Shown here: positions 45,614-57,033 of the stretch, piece by piece
Position numbering within the stretch: position 1 is the stretch's first letter
How the letters are laid out: each line of letters begins with the position of its first letter
From: Miscanthus floridulus
Lineage: Eukaryota > Streptophyta > Magnoliopsida > Poales > Poaceae
Assembly: GCF_019320115.1 (NCBI RefSeq)
Contig: NC_089581.1
Span: forward strand, 95,206,124-95,270,123
Direction of reading: 5' to 3'
DNA: 64,000 nt
Position numbers and translations under genes: made by a program
Notes under the pieces: model-generated
Database searches by the model: none
The model's input: only the letters and a program-made list of their open reading frames with translations
Told to the model about the DNA's origin: nothing

Positions 45614-47682
45614 ATGACTCAAATCAACAACACCAAGAAGCCATCCCAATTTGATGGCACAAATTATCCGTATTGGAAGTCAAAGATGACCACACATATC
45701 AAGTCAATCATTCGAAAAGTGTGGAAGGTGGTAGAAACCAAAATTGAGATTGGTGATCCGGAAAATCCCACTGCGACCGAAGAAGTGCTTCTTCAAAACA
45801 ATGACATTGCTCTAAGTGCCATTTATGATGCAATTGATGAGAGAACATTTGAGCAAATTAAGAATATTGAGATGGCTCATGAGGCTTGAAAGAAGTTGGA
45901 AGAATCATTTGAGGGTACTCAAGCCGTGAAGGGTGCAAATGCATACATTCTCAAAGAGAAGTTTGTAAGCTTCAAGATGAAGGAGGATGAGAGTGTGCCG
46001 GAGATGTTCTATAGGCTTCAAGTGCTTGTCAATGATCTCAAAGCACTTGGAGAAGAGGTGAAGGACAAGGACTTCTCCCATAAGTTCTTGAGATGCTTAC
46101 CTTTGAGATTTGGCACATTGGTCACTATTCTAGTGAGGAGTGGTTTGGACACCACAACACCAAACTAAGTGTTGGGAGATATAATGACCGATGATACATA
46201 TAGAGATGATGATGAGAAGGAAGAAAAGAAGGAGAAGAAAGATGAGAAGGATGAGAAAAAGAAGAGCGTGGCATTCAAGGCCACATCATCCAAGGGCAAG
46301 GCAAAGCAAGAAACATCAAGTGAAGATGATGGCTCATAGGATGATGGTGATGAGAAGATGGCTCTCTTTGTCAAGAAATTTGACAAATTCATGATGAAGA
46401 AAGGGTACCGTGCTAGAATAAAGAAATCTTCATCCAAGAACAAGGAAGAGTCAAGAAGGTGCTTCAAATGTGGAAGCAAAGATCATCTTGTTGCTCAATG
46501 TCCATACAATAGCGACAATGATGATGACAATAAGAAGAACAAGAAGGACAAGAAGGAAAAGAAGGAGAAGAAGGACAAGATGACCTTCAAGAAGAAGAAG
46601 GGTGGTTCATATGTGGTCACTTGAGATAGTGATGCTTCCTCAAGTGATGATGATGATAGTGATGATGACAAGACCACCAAGAAAAAGGCACTTGCAAGCA
46701 TTGCAATCAATGAGAAGCCTTCTGCCTTCGACACTCCATCATGCTTCATGGCTAAGGCCACTAAGGTACAAATTTGTGATGATGGAAGTGATGAGGAACA
46801 TGATAATGAAAATGAAAATGAAAATAAAAGTGATAGTGATGATGATGAACCTACTAAGGATGAACTATTTGACATGCTAGAAGATGCTAAAGAACACTTT
46901 GACATCAAGAGAAGAGAATGCAAAAGCTTGCGTAAGTAACTAAAAGCCCTTAAGCAAGACTTTGATGAGCTCAATGCATCTCATGAGAGGCTAGAGGAAG
47001 CCCATGAGAAGCTTGGCAAGGCTCACAAAAAGCTTGAAAAGGTTCATTCCTCTTTGCTTGATGAGCAAAATAAAAAGAAGCATGTTGAAACTTGCAATGT
47101 AGGCTTAACTTGTGATATAATTGATGAATCATTATCTATGCCTATCATTGTTCCTCTCGCTAACCCTTCTTGTAGTACTTCTACTTCCACCTCATCTAGT
47201 AGTGATGGTCTCACTTGTGATACCTCACTAATGGTTGAGAATGAGAACCTCAAGAAGGAGATCAATAAGCTCACTCACACCTTGGCTAAAGCCTATGGTG
47301 GTGAGGACCGCTTGCTTATGTGCTTGGGTAGCCAAAGAGCTTCTCTCTACAAAGAGGGATTGGGCTATACCCTCAAGAAAGGCAAGATGGTTTTTGCTCC
47401 TCACAAGACTAGTTTTGTGAAGAACAATGGTTGGTTTTGCACTAATTGCAAGCAAGTTGGTCATAAAGAGCATGAATGCAAAAATAAGAGCAAAAATGCT
47501 AATATATCCTCCATTAAGCTTGATTCTTTCTATGTGCTTACTAAGGGTACAAATGGTGTGAAGGCTAAGTTCATTGGTAAACCATAGATGGGCTCAAAGA
47601 AGAAAACCATTTGGGTACCAAAGTGTTTAGTGACTAACCTTGAAGGACCCAAGCAAGCTTGGATACCTAAAAAGAATTGATC
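45614..47682 (+). pseudogene. Copia gag with two zinc knuckles, broken
   Basis: Frame from ATG 45614 (MTQINNTKKPSQFDGTNYPY). The UBN2-type Gag domain follows (WKSKMTTHIKS ... FVSFKMKEDESVPEMFYRLQ), then a lysine/glutamate-rich linker, a first CCHC knuckle (CFKCGSKDHLVAQC at 46461), a long acidic and coiled-coil part (LNASHERLEEAHEKLGKAHK) and a second knuckle (CTNCKQVGHKEHEC at 47438). Stops lie at 45887, 46166, 46337, 46622, 46937 and 47585. Most fit single changes from TGG, CAA or CAG. Open frames on the opposite strand are shadows of the acidic region. Gag would form the particle and bind RNA. Confidence 0.88.
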
Positions 47683-47694
47683 TTCTTTTGTAGG

Positions 47695-49178
47695 TCAATT
47701 ACAAAGCCAGAGGAAGGCATTGGGTTCTTGATAGTGGATGCACTCAACACATGACCGGTGATGCAAGAATGTTCAACTCAATCAGCACTAATGGCAATGA
47801 TGGTTATGATAGTATCACATTTGGTGACAATGGCAAAGGCAAAGTCAAAGGGCTTGGTAAGATTGCAATATCTAATGACATGAGCATTTCCAATGTGTTG
47901 CTAGTAGAGAGCTTAAACTTCAACTTGCTATCCGTGGCTCAATTGTGCGATCTTGGATTCAAATGCATATTTGGGGTAGATGATGTATAAATCATAAGTG
48001 TAGATCGCTCTAATTTAATCTTCAAAGGCTTTAGATATGAGAATCTATACTTGATTGATTTCAATGCTAGTGAAGCTAAATTATCCACATGTTTGTTCAC
48101 TAAGTCTAGCATGGGTTGGTTATGGCATAGAAGGCTTGATCATGTTGGAATGAAACAATTGAATAGATTGGTTAAGCATGAATTGGTTAGAGGCTTGAAA
48201 GATGTTGTATTTGAGAAGGATAAACTTTGTAGCTCTTGTCAAGCCGGCAAATAAGTTGAAAACACCCATCCTAAGAAAAGCATGATGAGCACTAGTAAAG
48301 CATTTGAGTTATTGCACATGGATTTATTTCGACCAATACAATACACTAGCATTGGTGGTAACAAATATGGCTTTGTGATAGTGGATGATTATACTAGATA
48401 TACATGTGTATTCTTTCTAGTGGACAAAAGTGATGTGTTTGCAACATTCAAAACATTTGTCAAGGGCATTCACAATGAATTTAAAACAACCATCAAGAGA
48501 GTTAGAAGTGACAATAGTAGTGAGTTCAAGAACACTAGAATTGATGAGTTGTGTGATGAATTTGGAATTAGACATCAATTCTCGACCAAGTACACTCCAC
48601 AATCAAATGGCCTTGTTGAGAGGAAGAATAGAACACTCATTGATATGGCAAGGTCTATGCTTAGTGAGTACAATGTGAGTCATTCTTTTTGGGCCGAAGC
48701 TATCAACACGGCTTGCTATTATAGCAACCGCCTCTATTGTTACCCATTGAAAGAGAAGACACCATATGAGCTCTTGAATGGTAGAAAGCCCAACATTGCA
48801 TATTTTTAGGTCTTTGGTTGCAAATGCTATATCTTGAAGAAAGACACTAGATTGGGCAATTTTGACAAGAAATGTGATGAAGGATTCCTACTTGGATACT
48901 CAACAACTAGCAAAGCATATAGAGTTTGGAATTTGGATAGTGGTACTCTTGAGGAAGTTCATGATGTTGAATTTGATGAAACCAAGGGTCCACAAGAAGA
49001 GAATGAGAACTTGAAAGATGTTAGAGACATTCAACTTTCAAATTCCATGAAGAACATGGAAGTTGGTGAATTGAGGCCTAGGCAAGTAAATGATGATGAA
49101 AATGATCAAGTGAGAGTGCTCTCTAACTCAAATGTGCAAGATGATGCAAATCAAGCTAGTACAAGTGGCTCTCATGAT
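47695..49178 (+). pseudogene. Copia pol part 1: protease and integrase, broken
   Basis: Protease WVLDSGCTQHMTGD at about 47724. The integrase zinc finger (WHRRLDHVG ... CSSCQAGK, about 48121-48249) and the DDE core (LLHMDLF at about 48312, RVRSDNSSEFKN at about 48500, NGLVERKNRTL at about 48605) follow. The region then continues with the conserved FGCKCYILKKD block. Stops at 47988, 48252 and 48807 do not shift the frame. The chain is cut at 49171-49178 by the hAT MITE in the low-complexity hinge between integrase and RT. Confidence 0.88.
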
Positions 49179-49772
49179 CAGTGTTCGCCTACACGGCCGT
49201 GTAGACCGATTACTCGGCGTGTAATCGCTACTCGATAGCCGAACGTGCAGTTTAGGCCATAAACGGTAGGTTACACGGGATCGCCGTGTAAACGGTAAAA
49301 AACGGCCGTGTAATCGGTCTACACGGCCGTGTAGGCGAACACTGGGTAATATTTTGAAAATAAATTATTTTCAAAATATTACTAATGTTTATGATGTGTA
49401 AAAAGTACCATTAGATTAGTTGTGGAATATACTTTCATAATAAAATTATTTGAATATACAAATATTAATATTACTTTCTACATACTTAGTCAAACTTAAA
49501 AGAGTTTGACTCCTCGATAAGTGAGATGTGCACTTATTTTGGGATGGAGGGAGTATTTTATTAGGCACTTAGGTTCTTAATTCTATATTATTGGACTAAC
49601 CGTTGTTGTGTAATTCTATATTATCTATGTTATAGGAATATATACACAGGTTATTATAGTTATTTTTACAAATAAAGTAAAAACGAGTAATCCATGTAAA
49701 ACCGTGTACACGGTCTAAACGCTACACGAGACCTCGCCGACTGTCTACCGTTTACCGTTTAGGAAAATATTG
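49179..49772. mobile_element. hAT-type MITE nested in copia (TSD CTCATGAT)
   Basis: 594 bp flanked by perfect 8-bp duplications CTCATGAT (49171-49178 and 49773-49780). Ends CAGTGTTCGCCTA and, inverted, CAATATTTTCCTA. Removing element plus one duplication (602 bp) restores the pol frame across the gap, which supports the boundaries. The left part is a 35-bp perfect inverted repeat (49179-49213 with 49310-49344, 96-bp spacer) rich in ACACGGCCGTGT. The right part repeats related CCGTGTACACGG motifs. No coding capacity, so it depended on a hAT transposase from elsewhere. Confidence 0.9.
49345..49558. mobile_element. Stowaway-like MITE remnant inside the hAT MITE
   Basis: Ends ATTTTGGGATGGAGGGAGTA, the reverse of the Stowaway terminus CTCCCTCCATCCCAAAAT plus TA. 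The preceding GTCAAACTTAAAAGAGTTTGAC hairpin-like sequence (each half under 12 bp) is typical of the 3' half. The matching left terminus is missing; a short palindrome of AATATTTTGAAAATAA lies at that side instead. Confidence 0.55.
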
Positions 49773-49780
49773 CTCATGAT

Positions 49781-51512
49781 AATGAACAAGATCAAGTGGC
49801 TAGTACATCATCTCAACCCAATGATCAAGCAAGTGCAAGCAATCAAGTTTAAAAACTCCAACCAACCAATATTTCAAGGGATCATCCATTGGACACTATC
49901 ATTAGTGATATCTCAAGAGGTGTGCAAACTAGATCAAGATTGGCTTCATTTTGTGAGCATTTCTCATTTGTGTTATCCATTGAACCAAAGAAGATAGATG
50001 AAGCATTGAAGGATGTTGATTGGGTGAATGCTATGCATGAAGAATTGAATAACTTCACAAGAAATCAAGTGTGGGAATTAGTAGAGAGACCAAAGGAACA
50101 TAATATAATTGGAACCAAATGGGTCTTTAGAAACAAGCAAGATCAAGATGGGATAGTAGTAAGGAACAAAGCAAGTTTGGTAGCACAAGGCTATACACAA
50201 GTTGAAGGTCTTGACTTTGGAGAAACATATGCCCCTGTTGCTAGATTGGAATCAATTAGAATCTTGCTAGCCTATGCTTGTGCCCACAACATCAAACTCT
50301 ATCAAATGGATATCAAGAGTGCATTTCTCAATGGGTACATCAATGAAAAAGTATATGTTGAGCAACCTCCTGGTTTTGAAGATGACAAGAAGCCTGACCA
50401 TGTGTACAAGTTGAAAAAGGCTTTGTATGGCTTGAAGCAAGCACCTAGAGCATGGTATGAGAGATTGAGGGACTTCCTACTCTCTAAAGGGTTCATGATG
50501 GGCAAGGTTGACACCACTCTTTTCATCAAGAAGATTGAAAAAGATTTATTTGTGCTGCAAATCTATGTTGATGACATCATATTTGGATCAACCAATCAAT
50601 ACTTTTGTGAAGAATTTGAAAAGATGATGACTAATGAGTTTGAGATGTCCATGATTAGAGAGTTAAGCTACTTCCTTGGTCTTCAAATCAAGCAATTGAA
50701 GAATGGTACATGAGTCAAGGCAAGTATATCAAGGACATGATCAAGAAGTTTGGTATGAGTGATAGTAAAGCCATTAGTACCCAATGGGAACAAATGACAA
50801 CTTGGATAGTGATGCAAGTGGCAATATGGTGAATCAAAAATTATATCGGTCTATGATTGGAAGCGTACTCTATGTGACCGCATAAAGGCTAGATGTCATG
50901 TTTCGTGTATGCATGTGTCCAAGATTTTAAGCCTCACCAAGAGAAAGTCATTTGAAGGCTACGAAGAGAATATTGAGGTACTTGAAACATACACAAAATA
51001 TTGGTTTGTGGTATCCCAAAGGAGCAAAGTTTGAGCTAGTTGGTTACTCCAACTCGGATTATGCGGGATGCAAGGTTGAAAGAAAGAGCACCTCGGGCAC
51101 ATGTCAATTGTTGGGAAGATCACTTGTTTCATGGTCATCAAAGAAGCAAAATAGTGTTGTATTATCAACTGCCGAAGCCGAATACATATCCGCCGGTAGT
51201 TGTTGTGCACAAATACTTTTGATAAAGGCCACTTTGAGTGACTTTGGAATCAAGTTCAAGAAAGTGCCATTGCTATGTGACAATGAGAGTGCAATCAAGT
51301 TGACCAACAATCCGGTTCAACATGCAAGAACAAAGCGCATTGATGTCCGCCATCATTTCATAAGAGATCACCAACAAAAAGGGGACATTTGCATTGAGAG
51401 TGTTGGCACTGAAGATCAACTTGCCGATATATTCACCAAGCCATTGGATGAGAAAAGGTTTTGCAAGCTAAGGAATGAGTTGAATATATTAGATTTCTCA
51501 AATATGTGTTGA
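49781..51512 (+). pseudogene. Copia pol part 2: reverse transcriptase and RNase H, broken
   Basis: RT starts at about 49975 (DEALKDVDWVNAMHEELNNF) with QMDIKSAFLNG at about 50301, the catalytic YVDDIIFG at about 50563 and the block YGLKQAPRAWYERL. A TGA at 50711 and frame changes between about 50703 and 50950 break it. RNase H then continues in another frame to a stop at 51510 (SDYAGCKVERKSTSGTCQLL; LSTAEAEY; DIFTKPLD). The product would copy the element RNA and degrade the RNA strand. Confidence 0.9.
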
Positions 51513-52642
51513 TGCATCCCCACTTATATGACATGCCTCTCCTTCGAATAATCCAAGGTAAAAGTTGGTTGGCATGGCATACATCCTTGCTAAGGACTTG
51601 TTTAGTGCATCTAGACATCTTTCACATTTAATAGGCTCATTCATGAAAATCAAATGAATTTGATAATTGTATGGTACCACTATTGCTTCTATGCTTATTT
51701 TGATCTAGTGGTAGCATATGACATGTTTGTGGGCTTGTAAACCTAGTGTTTGATCTAGAAAATGAGCTCTAAGTGTTTAACTCAACATGGTACAAGATAA
51801 CCCTTATTTGGAGGTGTGAAGAAGCTTGTCCTTGGATCAAACCGAGTTAAACATCTTTGGTAAATGATCTAGATTGGACCAAATTTGGGAAAATGATCCT
51901 CACCCCATTGTTTGACATTGATAATCCTAACCTATCTATACTTTAAGCCTTTGTGGTCATTAATGACAAAGGGGGAGAAAAACAAATATATTAGTGATAT
52001 TAGTACATGGGGAGAAAAACAAAGATATTAGTGTACTAATATAATGAAAGACAACAAAGTGGGAAAACTTGACATAAGGGGAGAGATATGACAAAGGAAA
52101 TGGATCAATTAAAATTTTGAGCACACAAGTAGGGGGAGCAAGCTCATGAACTTGTATGGTGCATTTGAATGTGCATTTCATATGTTTGCTTGCATGGCAC
52201 AAGTTTTAAATTTCAATATCCATGCTTGTGTGGTGTATGCTAGTTGTAGGTTTGAATGATGAAATAGAAATCTAGCATGTATAAGTCTATCTAGTGATTT
52301 CATTTCCAAGTGTTTCCAAGTGGTATCAAGCTAACCATGGTGCTAAAGATGGTATAATGGTGCACTCCAATTGGTGTCACGCTTCAAAGGTCTATCTTTT
52401 ATACCTTAGCATCATTTGGTAGACATTGTCTCCTATATTTCCTATCTAAGCATATGTGCAAGCTTCAATCCAAACTCTTAGCACATATGTAGGGGGAGCA
52501 ATTGCTACCATTTGGGGTTCATGAAACGTGTCCATATCCTTTACAAATGGTAAAAATGCTTGGGCAAGCAACATGGATTCAATTGAATTTCAATTCATAT
52601 CTTTGTGTAAGGGTTGTCATCAATTACCAAAAAGGGGGAGAT
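51513..52642 (+). other. Copia tail with repeated purine tracts
   Basis: No ORF. Purine tracts occur at about 51968 (AAAGGGGGAGAAAAA), 52008 (GGGGAGAAAAA), 52078 (AGGGGAGAGA), 52131 (AGGGGGAGCAAG), 52491 (AGGGGGAGCAATTG) and the functional-looking one next to the LTR at 52629-52642 (AAAAAGGGGGAGAT). Multiple extra polypurine tracts before the 3' LTR are a known trait of the SIRE lineage. No envelope-like ORF is visible. Confidence 0.7.
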
Positions 52643-54579
52643 TGAAAGCTCTAGTTTGGTTTTGGTGAATTGATGAAACCCTAAGTGCTAACCTAGTTTA
52701 TCAAGTGATCATGAGATAGGTAGCACATTCCAAGTGGTGAAGCAAATGAAGATCATGACATGATGATGGTGATGCCACGGTGATGATCAAGTGCTTGGAC
52801 TTGAAAAGAAGAAAGAGAAAAACAAAAGGTCAAGGCAAAGGTATAAATGGTAGGAGCCATTTTGTTTTGGTGATCGAGACACTTAGTGGGTGTGATCACA
52901 TTTAGGATCGATAGTTGTACTATTAAGAGGAGTGAAACTCATATCAGAATGCGGTTATCAAAATGCCACTAGATGCTCTAACTCATTGCATATGCATTTA
53001 GGATCTAGTGGAGTGCTAACACCCTTGAAAATGTTTATGAAAATATGCTAACACATGTGCACAAGGTGATACACTTGGTGGTTGACACATTTGAGCAAGG
53101 GTTAGGAACTTCACCGGCAGAGTGTCCGCCTATAGAGTGCGGATAGTCCGACGGTGCCACTGGTGCCCTTTACTAAAAAGACAGAGGTCACTGTAAGTGA
53201 CCAGACGCTGGTCTCGGTAGGACCGGCGCATCCGGTCAGTTGAAGCAGCGAAGACGCTGGCGTCGGTCTCTGACCGGACGCTGGGTCACTTAGTGACCGG
53301 ACACTAATGGGGTGCGTCCGGTCTTGCTAACATGGCAGTGCATAGAGGGGACACCGAGTGACCGAACGCTGGGTGAGTCCGGTCGAGCATGACCGGACAT
53401 GTCCGATCGTGATTTCTCATTTCTGGATGCTTACTAGAAATGACCGGACGTTGAGGTCCAGCGTTCGGTCACTTCGCAGCAGCGCGTCCGGTCATCAGTT
53501 GACCGTTAGGGCCGAGCGCTCACTATTTGAAGAGAGGGGACACGTGGCGTGCATCGCTCGACCGGACGCTGTGGTCCAGCGTTCTGTCAATCTGACCGGC
53601 ACGTCTGGTCGACCCATGTTCAGTGCAGTGAGGAGCCCAACGGCTCTATTCGTGGGGGCTTTCTATTTAAGCCCCATGGTCGGCTCAAGCTCACTCTCTT
53701 GGCTATTTGCATTGACATAACAACCTTGTGAGCTTAGCCAAAGCCTTCCCACTCATCTCCATCATTGATTCATCATCTTTGTGAGATTGAGAGAGAATCC
53801 AAGTGCATTGCTTGAGTGTTTGCATCTAGAGGCACTTGGTGTTCATGTTTCGCTGCGGGATTCGCTTGTTACTCTTGGTGGTTGTCGCCACCTAGATGGC
53901 TTGGAGCAGCGAGGATCGTCAAGCGGAGGTTGGTGATTGTCTCCGGCTTTGATCGTGGTGATTGTGAGGGGTTCTTGACATTTCCCCGGCAGAGAGCCAA
54001 AAGGTACTCTAGTGGATTGCTCATAGCTTGTGTGATCCTCATCTTGTGTTGGTTGTGCGGCACCCTTTTGAGGGTTTGGCGTGTGATGCCAATTAGCGCG
54101 TGAACCTCCAAGTGAGTGAATCGCCACAACGAGGACTAGCTTGCCGGCAAGCAAGTGAACCTCGGTAAAAAATCATTGTGTCATCATTTGATTCCAAGGT
54201 GATTGGTCTTCATTGTTATTCATTCTTGTGATTGATTGGCTCCTTCCTCGACACGGCGGTATAACCTTCTTGCTCACTCTCTTTATATTACCGCAAACTA
54301 GTTGTCAAGCTCTTTAGTGTAGCTAGTTGTGAGAGCATGTTAGTTTGGTTAGTGTGGCTCTTTAGTTAGCTTTTGAGAGCACACTAACTTAGTGTAGTGT
54401 CATAGCTATTGTGTGGATAAAAACTATATAAATTAGAATTGTGGTAGGTGGCTTGCTATTTTAGTAGGCTAGCGCAACACTTGCTTCGCCTCATAATTGT
54501 CTAACCAGTTTGTTAAGTGTTGTTGTAGAAATTTTTAATAGGCTATTCACCCCCCCCCTCTAGCCATTAGGACCTTTCA
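52643..54579 (+). repeat. Copia 3' LTR (1937 bp)
   Basis: Colinear with the 5' LTR. TATTTAA at 53664-53670. The CCGGACG motif array (about 53195-53600) is better preserved than in the 5' LTR. Confidence 0.92.
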
Positions 54580-54584
54580 CACTA
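54580..54584. repeat. Target-site duplication CACTA (right)
   Basis: Second copy of the copia target duplication, after CCTTTCA. Confidence 0.9.
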
Positions 54585-55074
54585 TCAGTGAAAACAATGA
54601 GGATTAAGGTAGAGCTTGGTTTTGTCGGTTTTGGAAGGTCTGACCTAGTCAAACTAAGTTCAACTTTTTACATGCTCATCTCCACAATATAAACTCCCAC
54701 CTTTATTTTTGGCTCAACTCAAGTTGCTTAACAAATTTTGGAGAACGTGGGATGCCAATGCCGATGACGATGAATTCTGGAGTTAGAATATTTTGTGAGC
54801 TAAAAACAGCAGTTGATTCCAAACTTGTGACCTCTATTTGACAAGCTTAGATGGGGATTTAGGATTAGGTCTTTAAACAAAGTTTGTTGTACACATCTTG
54901 CTCCATAACTTTGTTTAAAGGTCAAACCTCACATCTGAAATAGAAGTCATTGTTTTATCTTTCTCAAAGCAGCATCACGATAAACCCTAAATTAGAGTTT
55001 TAGAATGATTGAGGCATTTTCTTGATATTTGCTCAACATGAACCTTTCATAACTTTTGTTTTTGAGTTGAATTA
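54585..55074 (-). mobile_element. Old gypsy LTR, fragment 3
   Basis: AT-rich part of the interrupted minus-strand LTR, between the copia element and the Tat element. No ORF. Joined across the second insertion it continues as TTTGAGTTGAATTAGGACT then GTTTGAGCAAAG (62689). Confidence 0.55.
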
Positions 55075-55079
55075 GGACT
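55075..55079. repeat. Target-site duplication GGACT (left)
   Basis: GGACT before the LTR at 55080, repeated at 62684-62688. Confidence 0.9.
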
Positions 55080-56996
55080 TGTTTACACCAAAATTTGGAA
55101 AGAAGAACACGGAAACTCGAAGCTTCTAAGATTGTGTCATCAAGGAATCGATTGTATAAGGATCGATACCAGCCGGTTCAGATATGGTACTAGGATCGGC
55201 TCTCTTCAGATAGCGTCAGCAAATAACGTCAATAAGCTACGGTTAGTGTCGGGAAAGACATGTCGTACTCTACAAAAAGGGAAAGATTAGGGTCCAAGTT
55301 ATCTTAAATTAGGAATGTTTTCTCTTATACCAAAGATTGTAATGAGTCATACTTGAGTATGATTCATGCTTAGGTTTTAGGTATAAATATTGGACCCCAG
55401 CTATTGTAAAAGGACATACAATCAATCAATACCAATTACTTTTGTTGGCTTCACGCCAACCCTTAGAAGTAGGAGTAGTGTAGATCTCGGCAAGTTCTTC
55501 AACAAGCAGGGCTGCATCGGTCTTGCCGACCTCCAGCTTGTCTATAGCTTATACTTATGTTCGTAAGGCTGCATCGGTTAAGTTCGACCTCCACTGTGAG
55601 CTCTAGCATAAGGTAGTTATCGATCCTTATCTAGTTTAAGTACGGCTACATTGGTTAAGTTCAACCTCCACTGCTCGAATTAGATTAAGGTCAAGTTATC
55701 GGCTCCACCTAAGGGTGGCATCCTTCTAGTAGATTCATTATGTTACCAATCTTGCTGATTTTCTTATTGTCTTTAGTTTTTAGCAATATCAACTTGTCTG
55801 ATCGAGATCGATCTAGATTGGCCTCACATCCTTTAAATCCATCGTTTATTTTGTTACATTGCGACGGTTCTTACTTTAAACGACGGATTATGTTTCATCG
55901 GTCGTTCTGCTTCGATCTTGGTCATGCATAATATGCGGTCAAGGCATGCTTGATCTTAAGAAGGTTTACTAGCTAGTTGAATCTAGTCTATAGCTCGCTA
56001 TTATGGATGTATCGATCCGGTCGATCCCCACTGTTAGTACTTTAGATCGAAGGATGCTAGCTGGTAGATTTGCTTTCGACCAGGCATGACCCTGGCTGTT
56101 TGCTATGCTCGCATCGGCTAAATAGACGATCGCCTATGCTTTAACACCTACAGTGTGTCTCCATGATTTTGTTAAATGTGAATAGATCTGTTTATTTTAA
56201 AGGTTTGATTTGTTGTCTTTATCATGGCTGTCATTGATCTGGTCGAACCCCACTATTAAAGATAACAGGTTAGGTCAGATGATTTCATAGATTTGTCCAT
56301 GTTAAATAGTCGATTGTTCACATGTTGTAGTACCTTTTCTACCCGAATCAGGTATTTCAGCCGATTCGCTTGTGCTTTCACACATATAGCATGTCTTTCA
56401 GAAAACCTCTCAATGTATAGATGGTTTTATGGATTCTTTGATTTTAGTTTGTTATTATCATCATAGCTGCCATCGATCCAGTCAAACCTCGTTGTTGATA
56501 GTAACATATTAGATTCAGTGCGCTTGTAGATCCATTTGTACTAGACAGTCGATTTGTTCGCATGTTATATCATTTCTCGTTAGATTCATCGGCTCAATGC
56601 TTTACACTGGTAATATCCACCTAGCTGATGATTTTACTTACATCTACGTGCATTGTACTTGTCATCATAAAATCAATCATAACCCATGAGCTTTTACAGT
56701 CTTTAATAGCTGATTTCTTCACGTATCGGTTGTTTAGTCAAATTTTCCCGTCTGGCTACTTCCAAAGCGGCACACTTGGAACTGTCTAGGCAAGACCGAC
56801 ATGTTTCACCTTAAACTACTAATAAACTTTCTCTCCTTATCAATTGCAGGTCAAATTGATTGGCACGCCCTCAGGAGGAATTCACAGGATCGGCTGGTCT
56901 TGCATTAAAGCCAAGTGGATCTCCAGCCTTGCTCCATCAAGCAGATCATTCCGGCTTACTGTGTGCCAGACGCATTGACACGTTTCTACACCGACA
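55080..56996 (+). repeat. Tat-type 5' LTR (1917 bp)
   Basis: TGTTTACACCAAAATTTGG ... CACCGACA. TATAAAT at 55382-55388. Six cassettes of the GCATCGRTY..GGTCGAACCCCACTG type lie at 55510, 55567, 55644, 56005, 56226 and 56465 (each ~28-30 bp). Many ATCGGCT/AGCCGAT motifs occur between them. Confidence 0.92.
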
Positions 56997-57033
56997 CACG
57001 TTCTCGCACGCCTGGTGGGACGCCACAATTGTC

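Larger units (their letters stand above)
43618..54579 (+). mobile_element. SIRE/Opie-type Ty1/copia retrotransposon
   Basis: 11-kb element: LTRs 43618-45556 and 52643-54579 (start TGAAAGCTC, end CCTTTCA), primer site 45559-45570, gag with two zinc knuckles, then protease-integrase-RT-RNase H in copia order, a ~1.1-kb non-coding segment with repeated purine tracts and a final polypurine tract. LTR length, gag size and the tail fit the SIRE (Maximus) lineage that includes maize Opie and Ji. It carries stops, two or more frameshifts and a nested hAT MITE (49179-49772). Confidence 0.92.

Noticed and set aside
46165..46974. Serine-rich antisense frames opposite the copia gag.
   Set aside because: Shadow of the acidic GAT/GAA-rich gag region.
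52316..52332. TGGTATCAAGCTAACC resembling a tRNA-Met primer site near the copia 3' end.
   Set aside because: It lies inside the element tail, lacks the GAGC ending and has no LTR end before it.
53358..54154. Open frames in the copia 3' LTR (120 and 103 codons).
   Set aside because: Within an LTR and through the CCGGACG motif array; differing stops and residues in the 5' copy and no domain.
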